Shown in pieces: positions 35,084 through 45,399 of a DNA stretch of 46,399 bases. Under the pieces are notes generated by a model that saw only the letters and a program-made list of their open reading frames with translations, was not told the origin of the DNA and made no database searches. This DNA comes from Cyanophora paradoxa (Eukaryota > Glaucocystophyceae > Cyanophorales > Cyanophoraceae). The stretch lies in assembly GCA_004431415.1 (NCBI GenBank), contig QPMI01000110.1, positions 1 through 46,399 of the forward strand, read 5' to 3'. Position 1 is the stretch's first letter. Each line of letters starts with the position of its first letter. Made by a program: the position numbers and the translations under genes.

Positions 35084-35184
35084 CTTGACCTTGGTGCTCG
35101 GACCTTGGGGCTTGGTGCTTGGGCTTGGGCTTGGTGCTTTGGAAGCGTTACTCTCAGAGTCTGGGTCCAGACTTTCTCTGGATC
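35084..35184. repeat. Inverted repeat of TTGG-rich promoter module, left copy
   Basis: CTTGACCTTGGTGCTCGG and further TTGG units, then TTTGGAAGCGTTACTCTCAG and GTCCAGACTTTCTC. Its near reverse complement lies at 35483-35579. Confidence 0.75.
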
Positions 35185-35367
35185 TGCGAGTTTGCCGCGC
35201 CAAGTCATTAACCATCGGGCAGACTTAGAAAGGGGTACTGCATTTTGCATACGACGTTTCCGGTGACATTCCAGGTGAGATTTCGAGAGAGGTAGAGTCT
35301 GAAATGTCGACAGAGTTTTCGAGAGCGATTTCAAGCGAGATGTCAAGAGACAGAGGGTACGAGAAGT

Positions 35368-35450
35368 CGTAAGAGTAAAAAAGACTACGAGTAAAAAAGA
35401 GTATGAGGGGTGGTACGACTAAAAAAGACTACGAGTAAAAAAAGTCCGTA
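35368..35450 (+). repeat. GTAAAAAAG / ACTAAAAAAGACTACGA repeats
   Basis: Four A6-A7 units (GAGTAAAAAAGACTACGAG and similar) in ~80 bp between the inverted promoter copies. The function may be AT-rich melting or polyadenylation; nothing more can be said. Confidence 0.65.
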
Positions 35451-35482
35451 GAAAAACTCACCTGACTTGTCTGACAAATTTC

Positions 35483-35579
35483 TGATCCTGGAGAAAGTCT
35501 GGGCCGGGACCCTGAGAGAAACGCTTCCAAAGCACCAAGCACCAAGCACCAAGGTCCGAGCACCAAGGTCCAAGGTCCC
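35483..35579. repeat. Inverted repeat of TTGG-rich promoter module, right copy
   Basis: Reverse-complement partner of 35084-35184 (GAGAAAGTCTGGGCCGGGAC ... AAGCACCAAGCACCAAGG). It lies 30 nt before the HNH gene. Confidence 0.75.
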
Positions 35580-35609
35580 CGGTCGAACATTTTCTGAGCC
35601 TAGGGCAAA

Positions 35610-35973
35610 ATGGCCCTGCTCAAGTGCACCGACTCCCGCGACCTGCCCTACAACGTCCTGGTCAACTCGGACGTGCCCGGAGTGCGATGGAGTTTCCCTG
35701 GCGACTGGACAGGGGCAGGGTGACCAAGACCTTCGGGAGGCGCAAGCACTACCTCTCCCAGCTCATCCTCGGAAGCCGCCACGTGGACTGTACGTGGAGC
35801 ACATCAACGGCAACCCGCTGGACTACAGGAGGGAGAACCTGCGCTGGGTATCGATGTCGGAGATCCAGAAGAAGAGGAGGGAGGGTACGAGCCTGCAGCA
35901 GAAGAGCGAGGAGATTGCGGAGATGATGGAGGCAGCGCAGGCGCTGGTGCAGCTCAGCCAGTCTAGACGCTAG
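35610..35973 (+). CDS. HNH endonuclease, two frame breaks
   Basis: Homing-type nuclease. The N-terminal part (CTDSRDLPYNVLVNSDVPGV) is followed after a shift near 35715 by RVTKTFGRRKHYLSQLILGS. Near 35795 another shift leads to YVEHINGNPLDYRRENLRWV, the HNH signature (His, Asn-Gly-x-x-x-Asp, and Asn-Leu-Arg). A helical tail ends at 35973. CATTTTCTGAGCCTAGG lies just upstream, so it uses the viral promoter type. Its last 11 nt overlap the convergent gene 35963-36741. Confidence 0.8.
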
Positions 35974-36741
35974 TGGTGTGAATCTTAGTGTCGTACTCGC
36001 GACCGATCGTGGCCCAGGATACGTAGTTTGTAGACGTGCCGTTTGCAGGGTTGGTGGTGGCAGTCGTGTAGTCGGCCTCTGCTTCTATCAACTCGGCCAT
36101 GAGGGTAGAACCCACGACCATTCCAGAGGTAGGCATACCCGCAATGTTGTTGTACAATTTGAAAGTGAATTTCGTGAAGAGGAGCCGGGCCAGAGCTGGC
36201 ACGGGGATTCGAGGAATCATAGGAAAACGAGGTACCCGAGACTCCACCCGTGGTGGCATTCGTCATCATTTCCTTTGCGGTCATCTTCCAGAGATTGTAC
36301 ATCTCAAAGGGACGGCCTGCGTGGTCTTGTGAGTGGCATCGATGGCGGTGCCGTCTATGTGGGTCTTGGAGCCGCCGTTAAAGGTGCGAGTGAGGGCGGT
36401 GTTCGCAGTGAACTTGAGCTCGAGCACTCGGATTGCGGGCCGATCCGGCACGGAGGGCTCTATCTTTTTCAGGAGGCCAGAGAGCCAGAGGGCCTCCGCC
36501 TCGTCCGCGCTCACACCCGAGTCGATGTCAAAGTACACGTACACGGAGCAGGAGGCGGGATTCTCGAAATCGTTGGAGGTGACGCGCAGCATGATCGGAT
36601 TCTGGATCTTCACGGTCAGCATGGAGGCGTAGCTGCCGTCCCAGACCACGGAATCCGTCCCGGCGTTGGCCGCTGCGACATCGCCGTAGAAATCGGGGTG
36701 GGCAGCACGGTCTTCACGATGGTGCTCGAGGTGGAAGGCAT
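35963..36741 (-). CDS. Beta-rich virion-type protein, paralogue family B member 1, frame-broken
   Basis: Start at 36741. The best segment (36290-36690) reads SMLTVKIQNPIMLRVTSNDF, SCSVYVYFDIDSGVSADEAE and AIRVLELKFTANTALTRTFN. A shift near 36285 gives MYNLWKMTAKEMMTN, and a last one near 36200 gives LLFTKFTFKLYNNIAGMPTS, ending at 35963. It shares with 36765-37439 the order QNP-strand, Tyr-x-x-x-FD strand, SGL(V/L)KK, and LE(V/L)KF. Strand-rich sequence suggests a jelly-roll or similar minor capsid protein, possibly a vertex protein. This is an inference. Confidence 0.58.
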
Positions 36742-36764
36742 TTTGCGACCTCGGATGAGAAAGA

Positions 36765-37439
36765 TTATCCGTAGAAGAGGGCGATGTCGTTGCCGATGCC
36801 GAGAGGCGGGCCGCGGGCTGCACGGCGTCGGAGCCGGTGGTGTGCCTGTAGGAAATCGAGCACTCGCGCAGCTCCGCGCAGAGGCTGGCGCCCGTGCTGA
36901 AGTGGGCTGGTCGGCGGCGTAGGGCAGGGGAAGACCTGGAACTTGAAGAAGGTGAAGGGGAAGCGGGGTAGCCCGGAAGCGCGCGGGTTGCCGCCCGTGT
37001 AGAGGGCTCCCAGGGTGGCGGGACTCGGATTGAATTTCGTGAAGAGCACGTCGCCCTTGAGCGTACCCCGCGCAGTAAACGCACCCGTACCCGGCAGCGC
37101 GGTATCGGTGTACTGGTTCACGGTGGGGCCGTACCCCGTCTCCCTGAACTTAACCTCGAGACAGCGCAGGACGTTGGCCGTGGCCGTGGCGGGCGCCACC
37201 CTTTTCACGAGGCCGGATTCGTGGAGCAGCTCAATGACCTCTGCGCTGAGAGTGGACGGGTCGAAGAAGAGCTGGTAGGAGTAGATCTTGGGCGTGGCGT
37301 AGGCGTTCTGAACGGCTTGAATCACGACGGGATTCTGCAGGAAGACGTCGACGTAGCTGCCGGAGGGGATGCGCGCGAAGTTTGAGTTGTTGTTGCCGGC
37401 GTCGAGGGAGTTGAGAGTCTGGTACCAGTTGGAAGTCAT
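36765..37439 (-). CDS. Beta-rich virion-type protein, paralogue family B member 2, frame-broken at 3' end
   Basis: Start at 37439 (MTSNWYQTLNSLDAGNNNSN). SYVDVFLQNPVVIQAVQNAY, SYQLFFDPSTLSAEVIELL, ESGLVKRVAP and RCLEVKFRETGYGP match member 1 block by block. After about 36930 the frame becomes uncertain; FSTGASLCAELRECSISYRH followed by LGIGNDIALFYG at 36765 is the likeliest ending. It diverges from the FN3 protein across 38 nt holding AGATATTTTTTCGG. Confidence 0.62.
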   Translation of the reverse strand: MTSNWYQTLNSLDAGNNNSNFARIPSGSYVDVFLQNPVVIQAVQNAYATPKIYSYQLFFDPSTLSAEVIELLHESGLVKRVAPATATANVLRCLEVKFRETGYGPTVNQYTDTALPGTGAFTARGTLKGDVLFTKFNPSPATLGALYTGGNPRASGLPRFPFTFFKFQVFPCPTPPTSPLQHGRQPLRGAARVLDFLQAHHRLRRRAARGPPLGIGNDIALFYG

Positions 37440-37477
37440 TTACCCGGGGCAGATATTTTTTCGGATCGTAGAGGAAA

Positions 37478-39558
37478 ATGCCCCGCTTTGTATTCGTGAA
37501 GAAACAGGTGGTGCAGGCTCCGCAGTACGGCGTGGAGCCGATCTCGCTCACTGTGGGCAGGCCCCAGGTGCGATCGGGCTCCGTGCTCAACAACGGGGCG
37601 GTACCTACGGATTTCGACTGAACTGGGGTGCTGTCACCAACGCCGTCAAGTACAAGGTGTACAGGGCGACGAGCCTCAATGGCACCTGGACGCTGGTGAA
37701 CACTGTGAACGCCCCCACGCTCACGTACACGGACACGCCCTTTAATTTTGGCGAGCTACGTCTCTACCGGGTGGCCGCGGTTCGCGAGCAGGGCAGCAGC
37801 AGCACGGGCTCCGATGGCAAAGCCCCACCCACAACCTACGCACAGTCGCTTCTCTACACGCACGAGGGCACTACAAGCAATTACATTCTCTTCCAAGGCC
37901 TGAGCGGCTTCAACCCTCAGATCGAGGCGTACACCACGCTCACAACCGCCACGGCCCAGACCTACGGCGATTTTATTGCCGGGGGCGGCCCCGCGTCTTC
38001 CGGCTTCCCGAAACCCGCCATCGTCGTCACAATCAATTGGGTGGCCATGGAGGGCGCGGACTCGATTCGAATTTACAGAGACGGCACCCCTATCGGATTC
38101 GCAAGCAGCGCCCTAGCTACCTCGTACATCGACGATAGCACTGCCCTTGCGTGGGGTACGGAGTACTCCTACCAGGTGGCCGGCATCGTGGGCGGGGTCG
38201 AATACGAAAAGTCCGATCCGCTCCCGGTCTGGACGACGCCGAACGCGCCCACGAACGTGACGACGACTGCGCCCGACGACATAGAGCAGCCCGTCAGCCT
38301 CAGCTGGACGGCGCCAACGGGGGCGACGGGGTACAAGATCTACAGGGACGGGGCCTACCTCGCAGACTCCGCGACCAACTCCTATAGCGACGCGACCACG
38401 ATCTGGGGTACGGGGTACGAGTACCAGGTCTCCGCGACGAACTCGGGAGGGGAGGGACCGAAGAGCATTGTGGCGTATGTCACCACGGATCCGGCGGCGC
38501 CCACGGAGCTCACCGCGACTCCGACGGCGGGGGCCGCCCAGCCAGTGGTGCTTGCCTGGTCGGCGCCGGCGACGGGCGTCACCGTCTCCTACAACATTTA
38601 CAGGGACGGCGTCTTTCTCGCGAACGACGTCAGCAGCCCTATTCGGACGCGACGACCGCGTTCGGGACGACCGCGTTCGGGACGACCTACACTTACACCG
38701 TCAAGGGCGTTAACCAGATTGGCGAGGAGGGCCTGCCTCCAGCAGTGCCTTTGCGACGACAATTGACAGTTTTATGGACAGCGCCACCATTTCAACGGCC
38801 ACCAAGAATGCACTGGTGGCCGCATACTCAACCCGAAGGGTTCGGCCCTCTTATGTCGGACCCACGCTCCGTCTGCGTCGCAGCGATGGAATTACCGCCG
38901 ATTGGTACGCTGACTATTCAGGCGTCTTGAATTCTGCGTACGATCGGTCTGGAACAAGTTACACGACTTGGGTGACGGGGTACACGGCAACTGTTCAGAC
39001 AATGTACGATCAGACGGGGGGTGGGAGGCACGCGACCCAGGATACAGCATCTTTGCAACCTCGCTATACGAGTGGCCGGGTGACATTCGATGTCGGCAGC
39101 TCCCATTATCTGCAAGTTCCCTACTCTGCAGCCCTCAATACCTCGACGTACTCGGTACTTTGCTCCTGCCTTTTCACCGCTACGACAACAGGAACTTATT
39201 GGACCCCTGTAGCATCCCGCGGCATGTTCACGGGCTACTCGTTGTACAGGAACAATGGCGTGTTTCTGTCCTACACGGGCAATGGCTCTGCGTGGACTGA
39301 TTTCGGAACGAGTGCAGCGAATGCAGGTACGCAGTATAAGATTGCCGTAGGGTACAATGGCACGACACACTCCATTCGCGTGGGCTCAACCGTAGAAACA
39401 AGGACAGCCGGCTACGCTCCAAACACGCAGTATCCCCTGCGCATTGGAGCGGGTGTCACCGAGTCATCCCCGCGCACCTCTGGAACGGCTGGGTCGACGA
39501 TGTGCTCTTCTTTAACACGTTTATTACGGACGCCAGTGCCGTTCACGCGCTCATGTAA
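37478..39558 (+). CDS. Fibronectin-type-III repeat plus lectin-like (LamG/arabinofuranosidase-B-like) protein, frame-broken
   Basis: Probable virion surface or adhesion protein of ~690 residues. The N-terminus is basic (MPRFVFVKKQVVQAP). Four FN3-like units follow at about 37620-37800, 38010-38235, 38250-38480 and 38490-38750, each with a Trp in strand B and Tyr-Arg-Asp-Gly (KIYRDGAYLADS; NIYRDGVFLAND). After a shift region at 38635-38770 a concanavalin-like domain begins: VAAYSTRRVRPSYVGPTLRL, AWYDQSG-like MYDQTGGGRHATQ, FDVGSSHYLQVP, and the end WVDDVLFFNTFITD. That pattern is known from phage and giant-virus surface proteins. A final shift near 39475 gives the stop at 39556-39558. Confidence 0.8.
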
Positions 39559-39616
39559 AATCTTATGTGGAAGAACAACAATCAGGGTATTATTGTATTT
39601 GTGCGGTAATCGCTCA

Positions 39617-40819
39617 TCAGACAACCTTCACGATAATTAGCGCCTGCGTATCTGAAACGACTCGAATGATTCTACCGACGGCGACCCTGTACTGGTCGAA
39701 GGATGGGGCGGCCACGGCCTGGGCGGCGATTGCTCCGTTGGGTCCTGGGGTGGGTACCACGTAATCTCCCGGGCCCCCACCGCTGACGTTCACGGGGACC
39801 TGTCCACAGAATGCAATCCGATCGACCAGCTGCCGATTCGCCTCTGCCGCTGACTCCCAGGCGGCGCGGGCGGCTTCGTAGGTTGCGAGGGCGGTGGGGT
39901 CGTCCGTTTCCGGCTTCAGGGGGGCCATTCCAAGGGACTGGCCCCAGGTATCGCCCCCTACGAAGGATGGGTTGGTGCTCTTCACCACGAACGTGACGGC
40001 CTCCGTAAATTGATTGGTTAGGAGTCCTGAGCCGTTCACCCCACAGATATCGCCCTTGTTGAAGGCAAAGTCGTTGGATTTCTTTAGCATGTACTCTGCG
40101 TAATCGCTTCCTGCGGTGTTGACCGTGCCCCCGGCTGCGATGGAGCGACCTGTCGTAGACCCGAGGGCAGCAACAAAGAAAGGGCAGGCCGCTGTATCGT
40201 TCCATAAGGTCACGGTGGCTTGATCGGCCACTTTGTAGTTTTTCACGCCCATGTAGTGTCGGTTGTCGAAATCCCACCACAGGCTTGCCCATTGTCCGCT
40301 TCCGACGTCTTTGCTTTTAACGTTCAAGACGGAAGTTGCGATGGATGTCGGCGCACCGATAGTTGCATTGGACAGATTAGCGGTTCCGGTTATGTTAGGG
40401 GAGTTGAGCTCCGAGACTGCGTTGACGACGCCGGTAACCGTCGCAGCCCCGTTGACTCTCAATCCCCCGACCACGTTAGCGCCCCCTCCCTGCACGTACA
40501 AGGCCGCATTCGCCTCCCCATCTGCGTTGTTGAACGTCAGGGCGTTTGTGGTGTGACCACTCCCGTCCCAGGAGCCGTTCGTGACGGTGAGCCTCTGCGT
40601 CTTCACGCGCCCCGGCACGGCCGATCCGCCCTCCCGCGTGCGCATCTTATCGCAGCGCAGCTCGCCGACTCGCACGAGATCGGCCTCGGAGAAGGGGACG
40701 GCCGTGGCGTTGTAGGGGGTCTCGGTGGCCTGGTCCCCGAGGGTGGTCTCCTTAATCGTGTGATCGCCCTTGTGATTCACGCTGGCAGCGTAGGTGAATA
40801 GAGGGACGGCGACAGACAT
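39617..40819 (-). CDS. Fibre/spike protein with peptidase-G2-like C-terminal chaperone domain, 400 residues
   Basis: Intact frame. Residues 70-180 are repetitive strand sequence with many Asn and Gly (TNALTFNNADGEANAALYVQ; GLRVNGAATVTGVVNAVSEL), as in trimeric fibres. Residues ~235-300 show AGSDYAEYMLKKS, GDICGVNGSGLL and STNPSFVGGDTW. This is the pattern of peptidase G2 / intramolecular chaperone domains, which help phage appendages trimerise and may cut themselves off. The end is a Pro-rich insert and VAVGRIIRVVSD. GATTTTCTGATG precedes the start on the minus strand. It converges on the FN3 protein. Confidence 0.78.
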   Translation of the reverse strand: MSVAVPLFTYAASVNHKGDHTIKETTLGDQATETPYNATAVPFSEADLVRVGELRCDKMRTREGGSAVPGRVKTQRLTVTNGSWDGSGHTTNALTFNNADGEANAALYVQGGGANVVGGLRVNGAATVTGVVNAVSELNSPNITGTANLSNATIGAPTSIATSVLNVKSKDVGSGQWASLWWDFDNRHYMGVKNYKVADQATVTLWNDTAACPFFVAALGSTTGRSIAAGGTVNTAGSDYAEYMLKKSNDFAFNKGDICGVNGSGLLTNQFTEAVTFVVKSTNPSFVGGDTWGQSLGMAPLKPETDDPTALATYEAARAAWESAAEANRQLVDRIAFCGQVPVNVSGGGPGDYVVPTPGPNGAIAAQAVAAPSFDQYRVAVGRIIRVVSDTQALIIVKVV

Positions 40820-40843
40820 TTTTGGATTGCATCAGAAAATCGA

Positions 40844-41890
40844 TTACATAAGCAGCTTGCCGATCGCGGTCCAGTGAATGAAAAGCTGGACAATTTGGGT
40901 GGGTGTGACCGTCATTCTGGGCTGGAATCTCACTTTAACTGTAAAGCCAGTATGACTCACCGCCGTGACGTTGGTCCCGTAGAAATCGACATCCGTGCTG
41001 CCGCCAGGATTGATGTCGAACGAGGGGGTTACGTTAATAACCGGCGTCGGGTTTGCTGGGGTCCCCAATCCGCCTCCAGTGTCGTACGCCTGTCCGAATG
41101 TAATGTTGAACGTCACCGTGTATGTTGAATTGATGTTAAACTCCGTGTACGCAGCGTACGAGTGGAAGGACGTGCCGTGCGTTATGTACGCATCCATGTT
41201 CACGTTTCTGTGCCCGTGGCCGGTGAGCGAGTACTCTGCGTGACTGTGCGTAGAGGGGGGGAAGGTGAGAGGCTTCCCCGTAACTTGAGTTTCCCAGTCC
41301 ACGTTGTGGCTGTGAGTCGAGGGGGGGAAGGTGGCTGGCCTGCCCGTAACTTGGGTTTCCCAGTCCACGGTGATGTTCGACAAGTCGGGGGCCGTCCAGT
41401 CGCTGATTTCGGAGAGGGTGTGCCTGTGACTGGCGTGGGGGTATGTACTCGGCTTCCCCGTGATGCTATCCCACGCCCACGTCGTTGGCTTTCCGCTCAG
41501 ATCCGCATAAGCACCCGTGTGCGCCACCGTCGCCAGCCAGGGCTGCACGACGCCAACGGTGCTGACGGGCTGGTTGACGGGGTACTCGAGCAGCGATGCG
41601 TTCACTTCCGTTGGCTTCCCCTTCAGATCCGCGTACTCGCCGTATGGGCCACGGCCGCCAGCTGGGGCTGCACGACGCCCACGGTGCTGATGGCCTGGCT
41701 GGGCCCGAGGGCACGTGCCACTCGTAGTTCTGCGCCGCAAACACGGGCTGGCCGGGCGAGGGTGCCCAGTACTCGACGCCTTGGCCACCTCTTTCCTGTA
41801 CGGCGCCGCCGGCCTGTCCATCAATTTATCGACGTACGCCTTGGGTACCAGCCAGTTGGCCTTGGGACTCTGCGAATTAATCCGTTGTCT
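40844..41890 (-). CDS. Tail-fibre-repeat protein, 5' part frame-broken
   Basis: From 41620 down the frame is intact: ADLKGKPTEVNASLLEYPVN, AYADLSGKPTTWAWDSITGK, VDWETQVTGRPATFPPSTHS and VDWETQVTGKPLTFPPSTHS. The unit Trp-x-x-x-x-Thr-Gly-Lys-Pro-x-x-(Phe/Tyr)-x-x-Ser-x-His-x-His is a hallmark of tailed-phage fibres. A ~130-residue C-terminal beta domain (SYAAYTEFNINSTYTVTFNI) ends at 40844. Above 41650 several shifts obscure the N-terminus (PKANWLVPKAYVDKLMDRPA), and it may be fused to the upstream coiled-coil region. Confidence 0.68.
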   Translation of the reverse strand, partial: RQRINSQSPKANWLVPKAYVDKLMDRPAAPYRKEVAKASSTGHPRPASPCLRRRTTSGTCPRAQPGHQHRGRRAAPAGGRGPYGEYADLKGKPTEVNASLLEYPVNQPVSTVGVVQPWLATVAHTGAYADLSGKPTTWAWDSITGKPSTYPHASHRHTLSEISDWTAPDLSNITVDWETQVTGRPATFPPSTHSHNVDWETQVTGKPLTFPPSTHSHAEYSLTGHGHRNVNMDAYITHGTSFHSYAAYTEFNINSTYTVTFNITFGQAYDTGGGLGTPANPTPVINVTPSFDINPGGSTDVDFYGTNVTAVSHTGFTVKVRFQPRMTVTPTQIVQLFIHWTAIGKLLM

Positions 41891-44800
41891 ATGAAGGCCC
41901 CGTAATTCCTGAAGCCTCGGCCTCCCACCAATCCTGCATGCGGAAGGTACCCGGAATCTCGAGGCGCGAGTTGGCGTCGGCCAGGCGGGCCACCTGCGCC
42001 CTCCGTTCGACGAGACGCCGAGTGTCGGATGGCCGAGCCGAATTCGCGCCTTAGGGCCTCGATGTGATTGATCCTGTTGAGGCCTCCTGGTAGACGGCAA
42101 TTAACACGCGCTTCCTGTTCTTGGCCTCCGCCGTCACCATTTCCTTCAGATCCAGCATCACCTGCTTTAGGCCGATGTTCAGGGCCAGCAGCCCATCTGC
42201 ATTGTTTCCGTGAGCTGCGATAGGTAAAGCACCGTCGCGCGATCGATTTCGAGCAGAGTCTTCTGGTCCTTGGGGTACGGTAATCGTTGATTGCGTTGTC
42301 AAGCGCGTGGATGAACTTCTGCAGGCTTTCGGGCTGCTTTTGGTTTCCCGCATCCATCTTCAGCATTTCGATCTCCATGATGAGTCTCATTGCCCCGTTG
42401 TCGCCGCCCCTTCCGGTGAAAACGCCCATGGGGTTGTCGCCTAACTCACCCTCGATTCGCCGAATTCGCATCCTCAGTTGCTCGGCCTCGGAGCCAAAGG
42501 TCTCGATGCCCCACTCGACCATGTCCTGTGCGATCTTACCAATGAACTGAATCGTATCGGCCGCCCAGTTGATGGGGTACATAAAAAAGTTTTTGATGAT
42601 GGTACCCACGTCCCTCTTGTTCAGGATGTCCACGAAGACGCCGGCGATCATTCCTGCGAGAATCGACAGGCCCATGCCACCCACGAACCCGATTTTCATT
42701 CCGGGCTTCAGGAATTGGAGACGGAGGTGAGCCCCTGCTGAATGCCAAACGAGCCCACGGTCATGATCATGCTGTCGCGGAAGTTGTCCATGAACTGCGC
42801 TTGCGTGATCTGTCCGCTCTCCAGGGCTTGGTACGACGAGAAGCAGCCCGCCAGCGCCGTCAGCCGAGGCGGCCGCCCCGCCCCAGTCGTCTGCCGAACT
42901 CGAGCCCGTACCCCGAGCCCGGCGCCCACCAGGTCGATGCCCGCCCTGAAAGAGGTCGGCCATGCGAAGGGCATGCCGTCGTTGTTCGCCGTACCGCCGC
43001 CGAGAAGAGGGTCTCTGCGCTGAGGGCTCCTTTGCCACCCCGGCCGCCTTGCCCTCGGGCGCCCCAGGTAGGCGTCGCGCTGCTCTTTGGTGGTGAATCG
43101 CTCGAGGTCGAAATCGGCAAGGGCGTCGGCGGTGGCGCGTTCCAGTCGCCGTAGGCATGAGGCGTGCGCAGAATAACGTCCGAGTCGCCCATCACGCGCC
43201 TGTCGAGCGTCTGGAATACGCCCTCGGAGGGCAGGCGAGCTGTGCCCGGGCGCATTTCCTCCACGGAAACGTCGTCCCTCTCCGCGAGCGTGATATCGTC
43301 CGGGCTGGCCGAGCCCACGCCGCGCCCTCGTCGGCGTAGGCCCTTCCTCCTTTTTAACAGTTGATTGGCCTCCCGTTTCAATGCTTGGTACTCTGTCTCT
43401 ACCTTGGTCTTCTTGCCTCTTCCTCTGCCGCCTTGCGCTCTGCGATCTTCCGCCTCTGCTCTTCTATCTCGGCGTTGCGTCTCGCCGCGTCTCCTTGGCT
43501 TGCTGCTTCGCTCTTCGATCACCCTGTTTGCGTACTCCTTGTCCGCTTGGGCCTTTCTGTAGCGCTCCTCGATCTGACTCTTGGCCTCGTCTCCTCTCTT
43601 CTTAGATCGCCTATGAACGCCGTTGTATCTATGTAAAGCTTGTATTTGGCGGTGATGCTCACGTTTAAAGGCCTCCAGATCGCGCACCATGGCGTCGTAC
43701 TGTGCAAGCCCCTCGCTGGAATGACGGCTCTTCGCTTTTCCCAAAACTTGCTCAGCTCTCCACGTAATTGATCATGCCGACGTACGCGCTCTGTGCGCCG
43801 ATGCTCACCGTTTTCGGATTGGCTCGCAGCTCTGCCACAAACTTTCCCTTTTGCATCCGGTACAGTGACCATTCCAGGCTCCCCGCCATAGGCTCACTTC
43901 CGTCCGCAGTTCGCGGTGCATCTCCTCCACGTCGCCGTATGCTATCCAGATGGCATCGCTGATGGCCTCTGAACAGCCTGACGCTCAAAGTTTTTCCACT
44001 TCTCATCGGCCATCTTTCTCCTCAGTTCTTCGGCGTCTTTCTGACCCTTCCGTCAGCTGATCCATAACGTAGCTAAAGTCGCGCATGTTCTCTTCCATGG
44101 CGCGGACCCTGTCCCCTGATGCTTTTCCATCTGCGAGTTTTTTGAGCTCCGAGCGGTAAAAATCCATCTGCGCCCCCCTGAACGTCTCCATCGTCGCTTA
44201 CGCTCCGCTACCTTCGGCTCCTCCAGCCGTGCAAATTCCTCGTCTGATGCAGTTTGCATTGCCTTCAGTCGTTCCTTTCTGTCTTGGCAGCTGCCTCCTC
44301 GTCCGCCCTGCGCGCTGCTCTAACGCGTCGAAGAGGGCCCTCTGATCCTCGAGCGTGAGGCCAATGAGCTCTTCCACCTGGTCGCTCCTACCCAGCCGCG
44401 CGAAGGCAGCCTCTCGGCGGCCGGCCTCGGATCGGGCCTCGGCGTCGTCTGCGTCTCGCCGTCCCATGGCGAGCGTGCTCTGCGGTGGCCGCGTACTTGA
44501 GCAGCCTCTGTGCCAGCCCGTCCGCGTTGGCCTTGAATTTTTTCGACTGCTGGTCGCGCGCTCGGCGGCCTCCTTTAAATTTTTGATTTCCTCCCGGAGC
44601 CTGTTCGCCTCCTGCACCGCCCCCGTTTGCAGCTCTCCTGCCTTTCTCCTCGTTTCTCTTCCTCTTCCAGCAGCTGCCTTCTCGTTTCTGCCTCCTTTTC
44701 CAATTTCTTCTTCCTATCCTCGATCTCTTTCCTCTGCGCCTCAAGCAGCTCGGTGCCTGCGGTCAGCGCTTCAATTTCCTGCAGCTTTTTCGCCTTGCGG

Positions 44801-45395
44801 CTTCCCTTTGCTCGTTATCTCTTCAGCTCCTCCTCGGCATCGAGTATCATTTTTGTGCGCTCTTCCGCGACCTGGCGCTCTGCCGACCTTAGCGCCGTGA
44901 GGCGCTCTCTTCTTCCTTTGCGCGTCTGTCATCAGCTTGTTCGCTTCCGCCTTCTTCTCCGCGACCTCTGTCATTTCCTTGTCTTTCAGCTCGCTCCATT
45001 GCTTCTTTTCGTTCTCGAGTTTGTAGTACTCGCGCTGCGCGTCCTCGGTATCGAATTTAATGGGGGGTCTCGCGTTCAGCTCGTCGATTTGCCTCACGAA
45101 CCCCTTCCGATCCTTGTAGTATTGATGCCGCCTACGATGAGGCGCCCCCGAAGATGGCCGTTGAAGTGGCGAGGCTGCTACCTTATCCATGCCCTCCCCG
45201 CCTGAGCCGCCGCCACCCGAGCCGCTGCTGCCCCGCCCCCGCCCACTGGCGTGCCGCTGGAGCCCCCTCCGCCCCCGTGCCTGTACCCCCACCCCGTGCC
45301 TGTACCCCCACCCCGGTGCCTGTACCCCCACCCCCGTGCCTGTACCCCCACCTCCCGGCTTCCACCACCGTACCCCCACCCGGAATCGCACCCGG
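41891..45395 (-). CDS. Large coiled-coil virion-type protein, heavily frame-broken
   Basis: No single frame exceeds ~300 codons, but the pieces look like one long protein. From the high end: DGSIY-free Gly/Thr repeats (45280-45370), QIDELNARPPIKFDTEDAQ and EYYKLENEKKQWSELKDKEM, more charged coiled coil through 43550 (EERYRKAQADKEYANRVIEE), then LAERDDVSVEEMRPGTARLP. Next come DSMIMTVGSFGIQQGLTSVS, a hydrophobic stretch FVGGMGLSILAGMIAGVFVD, NWAADTIQFIGKIAQDMVEW and EAEQLRMRIRRIEGELGDN. The end has LNIGLKQVMLDLKEMVTAEA. Coiled coil plus a hydrophobic segment recalls phage tape-measure proteins, but that is only a resemblance. It may be two genes. Confidence 0.5.
45278..45371 (+). repeat. GTGCCTGTACCCCCACCCC tandem repeat
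   Basis: Four to five ~24 bp units with variable C-run length, coding on the minus strand for Gly-Thr/Val-Gly repeats. The variable runs make the frame here unreliable. Confidence 0.85.
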
Positions 45396-45399
45396 CACC

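Noticed and set aside
37478-41890. Bacteriophage origin of the window
   Set aside because: Fibre genes alone look phage-like, but MCP, A32-type ATPase, VLTF3 and intron-bearing kinesin are eukaryotic-virus or eukaryotic features, and no terminase, portal or Shine-Dalgarno pattern is present.
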